Position numbers and translations under genes: made by a program. From NCBI GenBank assembly GCA_036746235.1, contig DAIOEN010000002.1, forward strand, positions 1-64,000: a stretch of DNA of 64,000 bases, in the 5' to 3' direction. How positions within the stretch are numbered: the first letter of the stretch is position 1; every line of letters begins with the position of its first letter. A model generated the notes under the pieces. That model searched no databases. It was not told the origin of the DNA and worked only from the letters and a program-made list of their open reading frames with translations. Source of the DNA: CALARM01 sp036746235. Its GTDB lineage: Bacteria; Vulcanimicrobiota; SpSt-956; JAKJGF01. Shown here piece by piece: positions 1 through 8,864 of the stretch.

Positions 1-2
1 AG

Positions 3-239
3 AAGATTTTGATTAAATTCTCACGTAACATTTGCCCTGTTTCCCCCAAAATACCTAAGAAACTTGGAAGGCCCAAAGGAAGCTTATCCAAAAAGACAAA
101 GCTTGCAGGCAAAGAGGGGATTATAAAGGATTTTCTTAAAAATAGGGTATCCGTATGTGCCATCGGAAGAATTTTAAATGTTAATAGGATGACTGTTTCG
201 AGTTTTATTAAAAGTAGGAAGCTGAGAGAAACATTTTAA
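3..239 (+). pseudogene. C-terminal HTH remnant of a serine recombinase (resolvase/invertase family)
   Basis: The reading frame is open to the left window edge; the first usable start is TTG at 9. Residues from about 19 on (LGRPKGS, then GKEGIIKDFL, then VCAIGRILNVNRMTVSSFI) match the C-terminal Hin-type helix-turn-helix of serine site-specific recombinases, which follows a GRPKGS linker and binds the crossover site. No catalytic N-terminal domain with its active-site serine is visible. The stretch before the linker (encoded by 27-55) is a copy of an intergenic repeat found again at 304-332, not recombinase sequence. I infer a broken recombinase whose catalytic part was replaced or lost by recombination at the repeat. 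The part left of the window cannot be seen, so a longer chimeric gene is not excluded. Confidence 0.6.
27..55 (+). repeat. Short direct repeat, copy 1 (inside recombinase remnant)
   Basis: A 29-base sequence with core CCCTGTTTCCCCC is repeated at 304-332 with two differences. It lies in the coding frame of the recombinase remnant, just before its GRPKGS linker. Confidence 0.7.
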
Positions 240-303
240 GAAAATGAGAAATGTTTTGGGCTAAAATGACTTTGTCTTACTATATATGAGAATTTAACTA
301 AGA

Positions 304-397
304 AACATTTACCCTGTTTCCCCCGAAATACCCCTCCTTTTGCTTTCATTTTTTTTTGTGTTGAAGAATTCAACATGAAGATTTCCCCCGAAATACC
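304..397 (+). repeat. Short direct repeat, copies 2 and 3
   Basis: Copy 2 (304-332) matches 27-55. A shorter copy 3 (about 382-397, TTTCCCCCGAAATACCC) follows a small GTTGAA-GAA-TTCAAC hairpin at 360-374. The clustering next to a recombinase tail suggests debris of a mobile element or recombination sites; the element type is not identifiable. Confidence 0.6.
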
Positions 398-409
398 CAA
401 GATCATTGA

Positions 410-463
410 AGCAAAGGGTTTTATAACTTTTACCTGATTTCTCAGGTGCTGAAACCCTTTGCT
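410..463. terminator. Perfect 12-bp inverted repeat downstream of the oxidoreductase operon
   Basis: AGCAAAGGGTTT (410-421) and AAACCCTTTGCT (452-463) are exact reverse complements, with a nested ACCTGA/TCAGGT pair (432-437/442-447). It lies 56 bases beyond the stop of the minus-strand operon, so it can act as a terminator or 3' RNA-stabilising hairpin. There is no clean U-tract. Confidence 0.5.
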
Positions 464-518
464 ATTACTGACAGAATCGCCTTAACGCCACAAACCGACG
501 AAATGATCCTGGTACCAC

Positions 519-3500
519 TTACAGAATTAATAATTTTTTTCTTACATTTAATCGGAAATATCCTTCATCTGCCAGGTATTCTGGTCTGGTCGCTTCAAAG
601 GAATGTATATCGATTTCGAAAACAGCAGGCTCCTCAATGTTATATAGCTCTGTGTTTTCAAAGACTTTTTCTTTATTATATAAAATATTTATCTCCCTTA
701 TTTCATTGAATATATCATCAGATGATGCATATGTTAGCTCTATACTCAATTTTTCCGCCAATTTTTTTATAAGCTGCCAGTTTTCAAGACCGGTTTTTGA
801 ATTAAATATTTTATTAAATTTCTGAACCCTTCTGTCACAGGCAGTAAAAGTTCCTTCTGTTTCTATATAAACGGAAGAAGGAAGAATTATATCTGCTTTT
901 TCTGCAGTTTCCGTCATGAAATAATCATGAACCATTAAGAACTCCAGACCTCTTATATACTCCATATTCTTACCTTCACATAAAGGATTTTCCCCGAAGA
1001 TAAGCGCTGCCTTTATTTCATTATTTTTCATTTTCTTCAGTAGATCTACCGGTTTAAATATTTCCTGTAAATTTAAATTCCACTTTTTAGAAAGATTATC
1101 TATTTTCTCTCTTTCTCCATATTTTATATATCCTGGTAAATAGTAAGGTATAAAGCCCATATCCAGAAGTCCTGCAGAATTACAGTAATCTCTTACTATT
1201 ATCAGGTGTTTTTCTTTGCCGATTTTTCCTGTAACCATAAGGAGATTTCCGATAGCTTTGAGGTCTCCCCTGGCTTTTTCTTTATGACTGTCAATATTAT
1301 AAATTACTGTAACATGTTTATTTTCCATAAGGTCACACAGTGTAAGGAGTTTATTTTTATCAACTCCTGTTATGCGGGAACTGTAATCTAAATTGAACTG
1401 ACTTATAGACTGTTTGAAGATTTCAAAATTTTCTCTTTTTATGAAGTCTTTTTCTATATTACCTTTTTCGATTAACTCATTTATAATACCGTTTATCAGT
1501 ACAGTATTTGTTCCCCTTCTGGAATCGAGCCAGAGGTTTGAATATTTTGTCAAATGTATGTCGCCGGAATTTATAACAACAAGTTTTACTCCTTTTTTTA
1601 CTGCCTCTTTTATTTTCAATTCCATTATCAGATTTTCTTCTGTCAGATCTGAATTTATAACAACTATAACATCAGATCTTTCAAGAACATCAGTAGTGGC
1701 AGTAGAAGTAGTAATGCCGAAAGAATAATCAAGACTGTCCTGTTCAATACCGTTTAACATACCTGTAAAAGTGTGGACATTATTTGTTCTGAGTCCGACT
1801 CTTGCGAATTTCTGCAGTAAATATAATTCTTCATTGGACATTTTGGGAGAACCGAATATAGCCACTGATTCAGGGCCATATGTGTCGATTATATGTTTTA
1901 TTTTCCCTGCCGTTATATTCAGAGCTTCATCCCAGTTTGATTCTGACAGAGTTCCATTATGTCTGACCATCGGTTTCACGAGTCTTCCTTTATCGAGGAG
2001 ATAACGATAACCAAATCTCCCTCTCGCACACAGGTAACCTCTGTTATGTGTAGTATCTTCTCCGTTTTCTACAGAAAAAATATCTTCTGTGACTACATTA
2101 AAGGTCAGATTACATCCGGCGGAACAAAAGCTGCATATGGAAGGTACTTTTTCTGTGACCCATGGGCCGGGTTTTTTGAGTAAACTTTTTTCTGTAATTG
2201 CTCCCGTAGGACAGGCAGATATGCAGTTACCGCAGTTTATACATCCTGTTTCAAGCAATTCTTTCTCCATGGCAGGTTTTACTACGGATTTAAATCCTCG
2301 GTATACAAAGCCCAGGGCTGACACATTAAGGATCTGTGCACAGGTCCTCACACATCGTCCGCAGGAAATACATTTATTCGGATCAAGAGTTATAAAGGGA
2401 TGACGGCCATCTACTTTATATTTTCTTACTTCTCCTATAAATTTTGATATGTCTATGTTGTATTCTGTAGCATATTGTTTCAGTTTACAATCAAAAAGAG
2501 CAGAACATCCGCATGTCAGACATCTGGACGCTTCAAGTTCTGCCTGTTCCGGCCTGTAACCCAGCTCAACTTCTTCAAAGGTTTTAATCCTTTTCTCAGG
2601 AGGCAGTTCAGGCATAATTTCTCTTTTAATTTTTTCATAATCTGTAAATTCACTTTCTGAGATGTCGCCAAATACATCCTTAGAGCTAAAAAATTCCTTT
2701 TTCACAGGTGTAACTTTGCCGGTTTTTAAAAATTCATCTATCGATTCTGCAGCTATGTGACCATGTGCTATGGCATCAATCGCCACAGCAGGCCCTGTAG
2801 CCACATCGCCTCCGGCGAATACGCCAGGTATTGATGTTTCGAAACTGTTCATGTCGATAGATATGGTATTCCATTTTGTAATTTTCAGTTTCTCATCTTT
2901 TTCAAGACCGTCAAGTTCTACCTGCTGCCCTATGGCAGATATTACAAAATCACAGTTGAGAACATATTCAGAACCGCTTACTGGAACAGGTCTCCGTCTT
3001 CCGCTTGCGTCAGGTTCGCCAAGGCCCATTTTTATACATTCAATTCCTTTAAGTCTTCCCTCTTCCTTTACAAGCTTTACGGGAGCAGAAAGGAATATTA
3101 TTTCTACTCCTTCATGAAGTGCTGCTTCTATTTCCATATTATTGGCAGGCATTTCCTGTCTTGTTCTTCTATAAAGTATGATAACTTTTTTTGCACCATA
3201 TCTCAGAGCTGTTCTTGCTGCGTCAATGGCAGTGTTTCCGCCTCCTACCACTACTACTGTGCCGTAAATGGAAACTTTACCGGGGAATTGAGAATTATAT
3301 AGAAAATCTATACCTGAAATTACTTCTTTTGTACTATCCTCTTCAGGGACTCTCATCTTATTGGCGCCCTGTGCTCCCAGGGCAAGATATATCGAGTTAA
3401 AACCGTCTTTAAAGAGACTGTCTATAGTAAAATCCTTACCTATAGATGTTCCCGTTTTTATTTTTGCCCCTAAATCTGTAATCCATTTAATTTCTCTTGC

Positions 3501-4235
3501 AAGTACTTCTTTCGGAAGTCTGTATTCAGGAATACCCCACAGTAACATACCGCCCAGTCTCTCATGCTTTTCAAATATTGTTACATCATAGCCTTTCAAA
3601 ATAAGATAATAGGCACAGGTCAGTCCCGAAGGTCCTCCTCCTACTATGGCAACTTTTTTACCATTTTTTTCAGGTAATTCAGGTGTCCATGGGTCTTCCA
3701 TATCTATATCGGAAGCGTATCTCTTAAGATAATCAATTCCCAGTGGCTCATCGACTTTATTTCGTCTGCATGATACTTCACATTCCCTGACACATACACG
3801 GCCGCACACGAGAGGTAAGGGGTTATTTTGTTTGATGAGTCTTACTGCTTCTCTGTATTTTCCCATAGACATAAGTCCTATATAACCCTGTATATCAACA
3901 CCTGCAGGACAGGTATTTTTACATGGCCCTATACAATCGGCATAATGATTGGACAGGAGAAATTCCAGCGCCATTTTTCTAGAATCTCTTATTCTCTCAT
4001 TATTTGTATGTATAACCATTCCGTTACTTACGGGATTACAGCATGACGGAACAAGTTTGTTAAGTCCTTCTACCTCTACGACACAGAGGTAACATGAGCC
4101 ATAGGGAGGGAGTTTGGGGTCATAACACAGATGAGGTATGTCATCAATATTATGTTCCCTTGCAACCTCCAGAATAGTTTTATTATTTTCCGTAATTATT
4201 TCCTGACCGTTTATAGTAATTTTTACTGTGTTCAT
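519..4235 (-). CDS. Multidomain NAD(P)-linked oxidoreductase: 2Fe-2S / GltD-like FAD / 4Fe-4S / NuoG-like molybdopterin-fold fusion
   Basis: The 1238-residue protein has, in order: a [2Fe-2S] ferredoxin domain (Cys 37, 48, 51, 65); a Cys-rich stretch (Cys 101, 105, 109) and a GltD-type Fe-S segment (144-156); an FAD/NAD(P) reductase domain of the GltD/NfnB type with GGGPSG near 199-204 and a second Rossmann motif VVVGGGNTAIDAAR near 330; two 4Fe-4S motifs (CISCGRC near 621, CINCGNC near 664); and a molybdopterin-oxidoreductase-like region from about 700 to the end, opening with CSFCSAGC. Around the position of the catalytic Cys or Sec of formate dehydrogenases I see no Cys, so this part is probably an electron-wiring module like NuoG. 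It is the third gene of an operon with NuoE- and NuoF-like proteins, which suggests a soluble electron-bifurcating or NADH:ferredoxin/NADP-type complex. GGAGG precedes the ATG. The physiological acceptor is unknown. Confidence 0.85.
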   Translation of the reverse strand: MNTVKITINGQEIITENNKTILEVAREHNIDDIPHLCYDPKLPPYGSCYLCVVEVEGLNKLVPSCCNPVSNGMVIHTNNERIRDSRKMALEFLLSNHYADCIGPCKNTCPAGVDIQGYIGLMSMGKYREAVRLIKQNNPLPLVCGRVCVRECEVSCRRNKVDEPLGIDYLKRYASDIDMEDPWTPELPEKNGKKVAIVGGGPSGLTCAYYLILKGYDVTIFEKHERLGGMLLWGIPEYRLPKEVLAREIKWITDLGAKIKTGTSIGKDFTIDSLFKDGFNSIYLALGAQGANKMRVPEEDSTKEVISGIDFLYNSQFPGKVSIYGTVVVVGGGNTAIDAARTALRYGAKKVIILYRRTRQEMPANNMEIEAALHEGVEIIFLSAPVKLVKEEGRLKGIECIKMGLGEPDASGRRRPVPVSGSEYVLNCDFVISAIGQQVELDGLEKDEKLKITKWNTISIDMNSFETSIPGVFAGGDVATGPAVAIDAIAHGHIAAESIDEFLKTGKVTPVKKEFFSSKDVFGDISESEFTDYEKIKREIMPELPPEKRIKTFEEVELGYRPEQAELEASRCLTCGCSALFDCKLKQYATEYNIDISKFIGEVRKYKVDGRHPFITLDPNKCISCGRCVRTCAQILNVSALGFVYRGFKSVVKPAMEKELLETGCINCGNCISACPTGAITEKSLLKKPGPWVTEKVPSICSFCSAGCNLTFNVVTEDIFSVENGEDTTHNRGYLCARGRFGYRYLLDKGRLVKPMVRHNGTLSESNWDEALNITAGKIKHIIDTYGPESVAIFGSPKMSNEELYLLQKFARVGLRTNNVHTFTGMLNGIEQDSLDYSFGITTSTATTDVLERSDVIVVINSDLTEENLIMELKIKEAVKKGVKLVVINSGDIHLTKYSNLWLDSRRGTNTVLINGIINELIEKGNIEKDFIKRENFEIFKQSISQFNLDYSSRITGVDKNKLLTLCDLMENKHVTVIYNIDSHKEKARGDLKAIGNLLMVTGKIGKEKHLIIVRDYCNSAGLLDMGFIPYYLPGYIKYGEREKIDNLSKKWNLNLQEIFKPVDLLKKMKNNEIKAALIFGENPLCEGKNMEYIRGLEFLMVHDYFMTETAEKADIILPSSVYIETEGTFTACDRRVQKFNKIFNSKTGLENWQLIKKLAEKLSIELTYASSDDIFNEIREINILYNKEKVFENTELYNIEEPAVFEIDIHSFEATRPEYLADEGYFRLNVRKKLLIL

Positions 4236-4299
4236 TATGAGAACCTCCGAAATCTATTTTAAAAGCTTAAATATAAATCTTAAAGACTGTCTGAATAGA

Positions 4300-6066
4300 T
4301 CATTGTTTAAGAACTGCATCAAACTTACATGTATCGAAACATTTTCCGCATTTAATGCACCTGTTCTCGTCAAGCATATGGGCTTTCTTCTTTTCTCCTG
4401 TAATTGCATTTACAGGACAGACTCTGGAACAGGCAGTGCAGCCTGTACATTTCTCAGGAATAATAGTAAATCTCAGGAGGGCAGAACAACTGGCTGCAGG
4501 ACATTTCTTATCATGTATATGTGCTTCATATTCTTCTCTGAAATATTTGATTGTTGTAAGTACAGGGTTGGGAGCAGTCTGCCCGAGGCCGCAGAGAGTA
4601 TTATCTTTTATTTTCTGCCCGAGATCCAGAAGTGTTTCTATATCTCCTTCTTTACCTTTTCCCTCTGTTATCCTCTCCAGAATTTCAAGCATTCTCTTCG
4701 TTCCTATGCGACAGAAAGTACATTTACCGCATGATTCATTCTGTGTAAAATTGAGGAAAAACCTTGCCACATCGACCATACATGTAGTTTCATCCATTAC
4801 AACAAGACCGCCTGAACCCATAATTGCTCCTGTTTTATTTATCTGCTGATAATCAATCTGAAGTTCTTCCATAGAGGCAGGGATACAACCTCCTGAAGGT
4901 CCTCCCATCTGAACGGCTTTAAATTTTTTATTTTCTTTGATGCCGCCGCCAATTTCATGAACTATTTCTTTTATTGTTATACCCATAGGAACTTCCACAA
5001 GTCCTCCCCTGACAATCTTGCCTGCCAGAGCAAAAACCTTGGAACCTTTACTGTTGTCTGTCCCCATGGAAGCAAAGGCATCTGCACCGTTCAGTATTAT
5101 CCAGGGTATATTGGCAAAGGTTTCTACATTATTTATATTTGTAGGTTTTCCCCAGAGACCTTTATTGGCCGGGAAAGGAGGTCTGAATCTCGGCGTGCCC
5201 CGTCTTCCTTCAATAGATGCAATAAGGGCAGTTTCTTCTCCGCAGACAAAGGCTCCTGCTCCTTCTTTTATTTTTATCTTGAAACTCATATTTGAACCGA
5301 AGATATGTTTTCCCAGGAAACCTTTATCTTCAGCCTGTTTTATTGCTTTCTTGAGTCTTTCTATTGCTTTCGGGTATTCTGCACGAACGTATATATAGGC
5401 TTCATCTGCTCCTATGGCACAGGCACAGATTATCATTCCTTCAATTACAGAATGAGGATCACTTTCAAGGACACTTCTATCCATGAATGCTCCGGGATCT
5501 CCTTCATCTGCATTGCATATAACATATTTTTTTCCTCCCTGTGCCTGACGGCAGAATTTCCACTTCAGACCGGTGAGAAATCCTCCGCCTCCCCTGCCTC
5601 TTAAACCTGATTTTTCAACTATATTTATAACTTCCTCCGGAGAATATTCTCTTATAACTTTTTCTATTGCTTTATATCCGTTACATGCCATATATTCTTC
5701 TATGGAATTAGGATTTATAAGACCGCAGTTTCTGAGAACTATTCTTTTCTGTTTATGAAAAAATGAATCGTCCGGGAGTGTTACAGGCCCTTTTACAAGC
5801 CATTCATTAACAGGGTTATCTTTTATTACATGTTCTTCTATTATTTTATTTATTTTATCAGGTGTAATGTCACCGTAAATATAACGGGAACCATTACCGT
5901 TACTTAATTCTACAAGTACTTCTCTATAGCACATACCGATACATCCCGTTTCGGCAAGTTCTATATCCAGATTATGTTTTTTTATTTCATCTTTTAACGC
6001 ACTGTAAACCTTTTCACCACCTGCAGATATACCGCAGGTACCCATACCTACTGTAATTTTCTTCAT
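4300..6066 (-). CDS. NuoF/HydB-like NADH-binding flavoprotein subunit with two C-terminal ferredoxin clusters
   Basis: Residues 1-90 form a thioredoxin-like [2Fe-2S] domain (CGISAGG and CIGMC motifs). Then comes the NuoF core with the NADH/FMN loop GLRGRGGGGF, the NADEGDPGAFMDR motif and GAGAFVCGEETALI. A 4Fe-4S site CGKCTFCRIGT follows near residue 470, and two bacterial-type 4Fe-4S motifs (CTGCTACSRVC and CIKCGKCFDTC) close the 588-residue chain. This architecture is typical of HydB/HndC-type subunits of NADH-dependent or bifurcating hydrogenases and formate dehydrogenases rather than of complex I. It should oxidise or reduce NAD(H) through FMN and pass electrons to the fused partner encoded 64 bases downstream. 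The NuoE-like gene ends 22 bases upstream, so the three are an operon. Confidence 0.9.
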   Translation of the reverse strand: MKKITVGMGTCGISAGGEKVYSALKDEIKKHNLDIELAETGCIGMCYREVLVELSNGNGSRYIYGDITPDKINKIIEEHVIKDNPVNEWLVKGPVTLPDDSFFHKQKRIVLRNCGLINPNSIEEYMACNGYKAIEKVIREYSPEEVINIVEKSGLRGRGGGGFLTGLKWKFCRQAQGGKKYVICNADEGDPGAFMDRSVLESDPHSVIEGMIICACAIGADEAYIYVRAEYPKAIERLKKAIKQAEDKGFLGKHIFGSNMSFKIKIKEGAGAFVCGEETALIASIEGRRGTPRFRPPFPANKGLWGKPTNINNVETFANIPWIILNGADAFASMGTDNSKGSKVFALAGKIVRGGLVEVPMGITIKEIVHEIGGGIKENKKFKAVQMGGPSGGCIPASMEELQIDYQQINKTGAIMGSGGLVVMDETTCMVDVARFFLNFTQNESCGKCTFCRIGTKRMLEILERITEGKGKEGDIETLLDLGQKIKDNTLCGLGQTAPNPVLTTIKYFREEYEAHIHDKKCPAASCSALLRFTIIPEKCTGCTACSRVCPVNAITGEKKKAHMLDENRCIKCGKCFDTCKFDAVLKQ

Positions 6067-6088
6067 AAATTTTAAACCTCGCCTTTTT

Positions 6089-6568
6089 CTATTTTAAATT
6101 TTTATAATCTCTCAGGATTTTCTTCACTTTCTGTGGAGTCAATCTCCCGTAGGTTTCATTATTGATCATTATAACAGGTGAAAGGGAACAGCAACCAAGA
6201 CAGGCAACAGATTGATATGTAAAGAGTCCGTCTTCTGTAGTTTCATCATACTTTATACCAAGTTCTTCCTCAATGGCTTCATTTATTTTCTTTGCATTGT
6301 TTACATGGCACGCCGTGCCATTACATATCTTAATCACATATTTCCCGATAGGTTTAAGACGAAACTGTGCATAAAAGGTTACTACTCCATATATGTCTGC
6401 CGGAGGAATACCTGTTATTTTACTTATGTAATTAATGGCAGATTCAGGTATATATCCGTATGTATCCTGAGCTGATTGAAGAAGCGGTATGAGAGTTCCG
6501 CTTTCTCCACCGTATTCCCATAACGCGACATTAAATGCCGGAAAATTTTCTTTTAATTTTACTTCCAA
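6089..6568 (-). CDS. NuoE/HydC-like [2Fe-2S] subunit
   Basis: The protein has the thioredoxin-like fold of NuoE with Cys ligands in CNGTACHV and CLGCC. It begins with a helical segment including LIPLLQSAQDTYGYIP and TFYAQF, both typical of the family. It would carry a [2Fe-2S] cluster beside the NuoF-like partner. The frame can be extended upstream to 6625, but AGGAGGT lies 8 bases before a TTG at 6568, which gives 159 residues and the usual family N-terminus. I therefore choose TTG 6568. It is the first gene of the oxidoreductase operon, and a consensus-like promoter lies just upstream at 6615-6643, inside the longer frame. Confidence 0.9.
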   Translation of the reverse strand: MEVKLKENFPAFNVALWEYGGESGTLIPLLQSAQDTYGYIPESAINYISKITGIPPADIYGVVTFYAQFRLKPIGKYVIKICNGTACHVNNAKKINEAIEEELGIKYDETTEDGLFTYQSVACLGCCSLSPVIMINNETYGRLTPQKVKKILRDYKNLK

Positions 6569-6614
6569 TATTCGCACCTCCTGAAAAGTAATCCATGTGC
6601 TCCCAGTAGATAAT

Positions 6615-6643
6615 ATTATAATCAAAAAGGTAAATTAAAGCAA
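6615..6643 (-). promoter_or_regulatory. Sigma-70-type promoter of the oxidoreductase operon
   Basis: Reading the minus strand, TTGCTT (6638-6643) and TATAAT (6615-6620) are separated by exactly 17 bases. Transcription would start near 6608, about 40 bases before the TTG start at 6568. This supports the shorter start of the NuoE-like gene. Confidence 0.7.
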
Positions 6644-6768
6644 CATTTATCAGATATCAAAAGGGTGTATAGAAAAAATTAAATTTTATATCTTTACATT
6701 TTTGTAAAAATAAGTGATAAAGAAAATGTAACGTTAGTAAAATAATAATAAAGGAGAATAAAAATATT

Positions 6769-7443
6769 ATGATGGGTTTTAATCCTAATATAGCAGGTAT
6801 GAACAATTACTATACACAGTTTGGAATGGGTGGCATGATGGGTATGGGACAGAGGCCACCGGTACCACAGATGATGATGCAGATGATGATGCAGATGATG
6901 CAGATGATGAGCGGAGGAGGAACTATGCCGATGATGGGCGGTATGCCCGGCATGGGTGGTATGGGTGGCTTCACTCCAATGTTAGGTGACAACATCGGGA
7001 ATTTCATTGGTACAGCTCCCCGGGGTGGTGTTCCCGATGGCGTAACCAATCAGAATACAGACGGAGCTATTGCAGCAGAAACACCCGATACAGAAGCTCC
7101 ACAACAGCAAACACCTGCACCTGCTGCACAACAGGCTCCGGCTCCTGCACAGCAAACACCGGCACCTGCTGCACAACAGGCCCCCGATACAGCCACACAG
7201 GGTAAAAAATCAGGACAGAAAACAGGGCCTCCTCCGGGGTATAAAACAATGAAAGGTAAAATTCCGCCGGAAGTGACTGCAAAAGCAAAAAGCTTGCTAA
7301 ATCAACCTATGGGAACGGAAATTCCTTTCGAGGCAAACGGAAAGAAATATATGGCAAGGCTCGAAACTCATTATCATCCACAGGGATATGTAGGCGGCCC
7401 CAATGGCTTCCACAAAGGTGTTACTGTTTACGAACAGGCGTAA
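6769..7443 (+). CDS. Low-complexity Met/Gly/Gln-rich protein with conserved-looking C-terminal domain
   Basis: I do not recognise the family. Residues 1-75 are dominated by Met, Gly and Gln (runs such as MMMQMMMQMMQMM). Residues about 100-145 are Pro/Ala/Gln-rich tandem copies related to APAAQQAP. The last 75 residues look globular (PPPGYKTMKGKIPPEV to HYHPQGYVGGPNGFHKGVTVYE), with several His and aromatic residues. No signal peptide or membrane segment is seen. AAAGGAGA lies upstream of tandem ATGs at 6769 and 6772. Its style resembles the two Gly/Gln/Met-rich proteins at 14111 and 15319. A bidirectional terminator follows. Function unknown. Confidence 0.75.
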   Translation: MMGFNPNIAGMNNYYTQFGMGGMMGMGQRPPVPQMMMQMMMQMMQMMSGGGTMPMMGGMPGMGGMGGFTPMLGDNIGNFIGTAPRGGVPDGVTNQNTDGAIAAETPDTEAPQQQTPAPAAQQAPAPAQQTPAPAAQQAPDTATQGKKSGQKTGPPPGYKTMKGKIPPEVTAKAKSLLNQPMGTEIPFEANGKKYMARLETHYHPQGYVGGPNGFHKGVTVYEQA

Positions 7444-7450
7444 ATATTAA

Positions 7451-7490
7451 ATAAAAATGGCCGGTCTGAATAAAGATCGGCCATTTTTAT
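7451..7490. terminator. Bidirectional intrinsic terminator
   Basis: ATAAAAATGGCCG and CGGCCATTTTTAT form a long stem with A/T tracts on both sides. It separates the plus-strand Met-rich gene from the minus-strand tldE gene and can serve both. Confidence 0.85.
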
Positions 7491-7546
7491 AGAATCGTGC
7501 CAGAAAACCTCGTCACCTTGTGGGCGGGGTCATTGACTTAAAAGTT

Positions 7547-8863
7547 TTAACCTTTTCCTGATACGCTTATGTCATCGAATAACAGATGGGGAGAATAATA
7601 AGAATAGCTGAATTCATCAAGTTCCGGCTCTGTACCTATCATGCGGATATTGTCAAAGAATTTATATATATTGCCGGCAATCATAGAATCCATAGCCCTC
7701 CCGGCAATTTCTCCGTCTTTAACATAAAATCCTATACCTATATTTGCAGAAAGATCTCCTAAAATTATATTACCGCTGTGAGCTCCTACAAGGTAATCTG
7801 CGATTACTCCTTCTTTCATAGATGATATGAGTTCACTGTAAGAATGGTTTCCTGTTGCCAGAGCCATTGTTGATATATTGGGAGCAGGACTCATATCTAT
7901 AGAAGCAGTCCAGAGACCTCTTTTATATCCGTTGCCTGAACTTCCGCTGCCATGTCTGGCTCCTGCAGAAAGATCAAAAAGAAAATTCTTCAGAACACCG
8001 TTCTCTATGAGATATTTCTTTTTAGTAGGAACACCTTCGTCGTCTATCGGTGAGGTGTGAGGGAAATAGTCTATAGTCGGATCATCTACTATGTTAAATA
8101 CGGAAGGAAATATTTTCTCTCCCATTTTCTTTGTGAGAGGACTGGTTCCTTTCAGTATACTTTCACCGTTTATACCTTCTTTGAATCTATGAAGGAGAGC
8201 CCACATACACCGTGGTGTAAAGAGTACGGACATTTTCTTTGTTGGAACAGTGCAGGTTTTCTCCGTAAGTTTATATTCCCTGATAAGTTCATCGAGTTTT
8301 TCATCAGGAAATTTTGAAAGTTTCCCGGAAATATAGGTTCTGTTAACACCTTCTTTGCTTCCCTTTAGCAGACCTGTTACACCTATGTCAAGAAGAGTCT
8401 GCTGGTACGTTTCATCTTTGCCGTTAGAGTTAATCAACCTTGTATGTTTTACAGTTTTCTGTACATGAAGCTTCAGATGCATATCAGGTGCTTTAGATTC
8501 AGTTTTTTCAATTATTTCATCTGCCATAACGAGAAGTTCTTCAGGCCCCTGATAGGCAAGGTCCGGGTCAAAGCTCTGTCTTGTTGTTCCCGGTTCTACA
8601 GGGAAATGAAAATTTACTTTCTGGCCGTATTTGGCCGAAAGAAGAGCTTTCTCCGTTAATTCTGAGGCAACATCATAACTTGTTCCGCATGTATTTCCAA
8701 GCCGTCCGTCATGAATAACCCTGAGGCTGAATTCCTTTAAATCTCTATTTACTATATCATTGAATACTCCTCCGTCATATCTTACAAGGGTAGATTGAGT
8801 CATGACAGAAAGAATCTCTGCTTCATCTACTGATTTGAGAACAATATCTAACATTTTTTCCAT
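7547..8863 (-). CDS. tldE: TldE/PmbA-type metalloprotease partner subunit
   Basis: The protein belongs to the TldD/PmbA family and has the PmbA-type C-terminal half (VDDPTIDYFPHTSPIDDEGV, then SGNGYKRGLW). In the TldD/TldE heterodimer this subunit lacks the zinc motif and supports proteolysis of small modified or unfolded peptides, for example microcin B17 leader removal and CcdA turnover in E. coli. I choose ATG 8863 because AGGAGG lies 8 bases upstream; this gives 438 residues. A GTG at 8872 would sit almost on that Shine-Dalgarno. The site is inside the last codons of tldD, and only one base separates the two genes, so they should be translationally coupled. Confidence 0.92.
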   Translation of the reverse strand: MEKMLDIVLKSVDEAEILSVMTQSTLVRYDGGVFNDIVNRDLKEFSLRVIHDGRLGNTCGTSYDVASELTEKALLSAKYGQKVNFHFPVEPGTTRQSFDPDLAYQGPEELLVMADEIIEKTESKAPDMHLKLHVQKTVKHTRLINSNGKDETYQQTLLDIGVTGLLKGSKEGVNRTYISGKLSKFPDEKLDELIREYKLTEKTCTVPTKKMSVLFTPRCMWALLHRFKEGINGESILKGTSPLTKKMGEKIFPSVFNIVDDPTIDYFPHTSPIDDEGVPTKKKYLIENGVLKNFLFDLSAGARHGSGSSGNGYKRGLWTASIDMSPAPNISTMALATGNHSYSELISSMKEGVIADYLVGAHSGNIILGDLSANIGIGFYVKDGEIAGRAMDSMIAGNIYKFFDNIRMIGTEPELDEFSYSYYSPHLLFDDISVSGKG

Positions 8864-8864
8864 A

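Noticed and set aside
4228..4849. Plus-strand frames opposite the NuoF-like gene
   Set aside because: They are antisense shadows of a strongly conserved gene with no initiation signals.
6569..6625. N-terminal extension of the NuoE-like protein
   Set aside because: It contains the operon's own -10 element and lacks a Shine-Dalgarno, while AGGAGGT sits correctly before TTG 6568.
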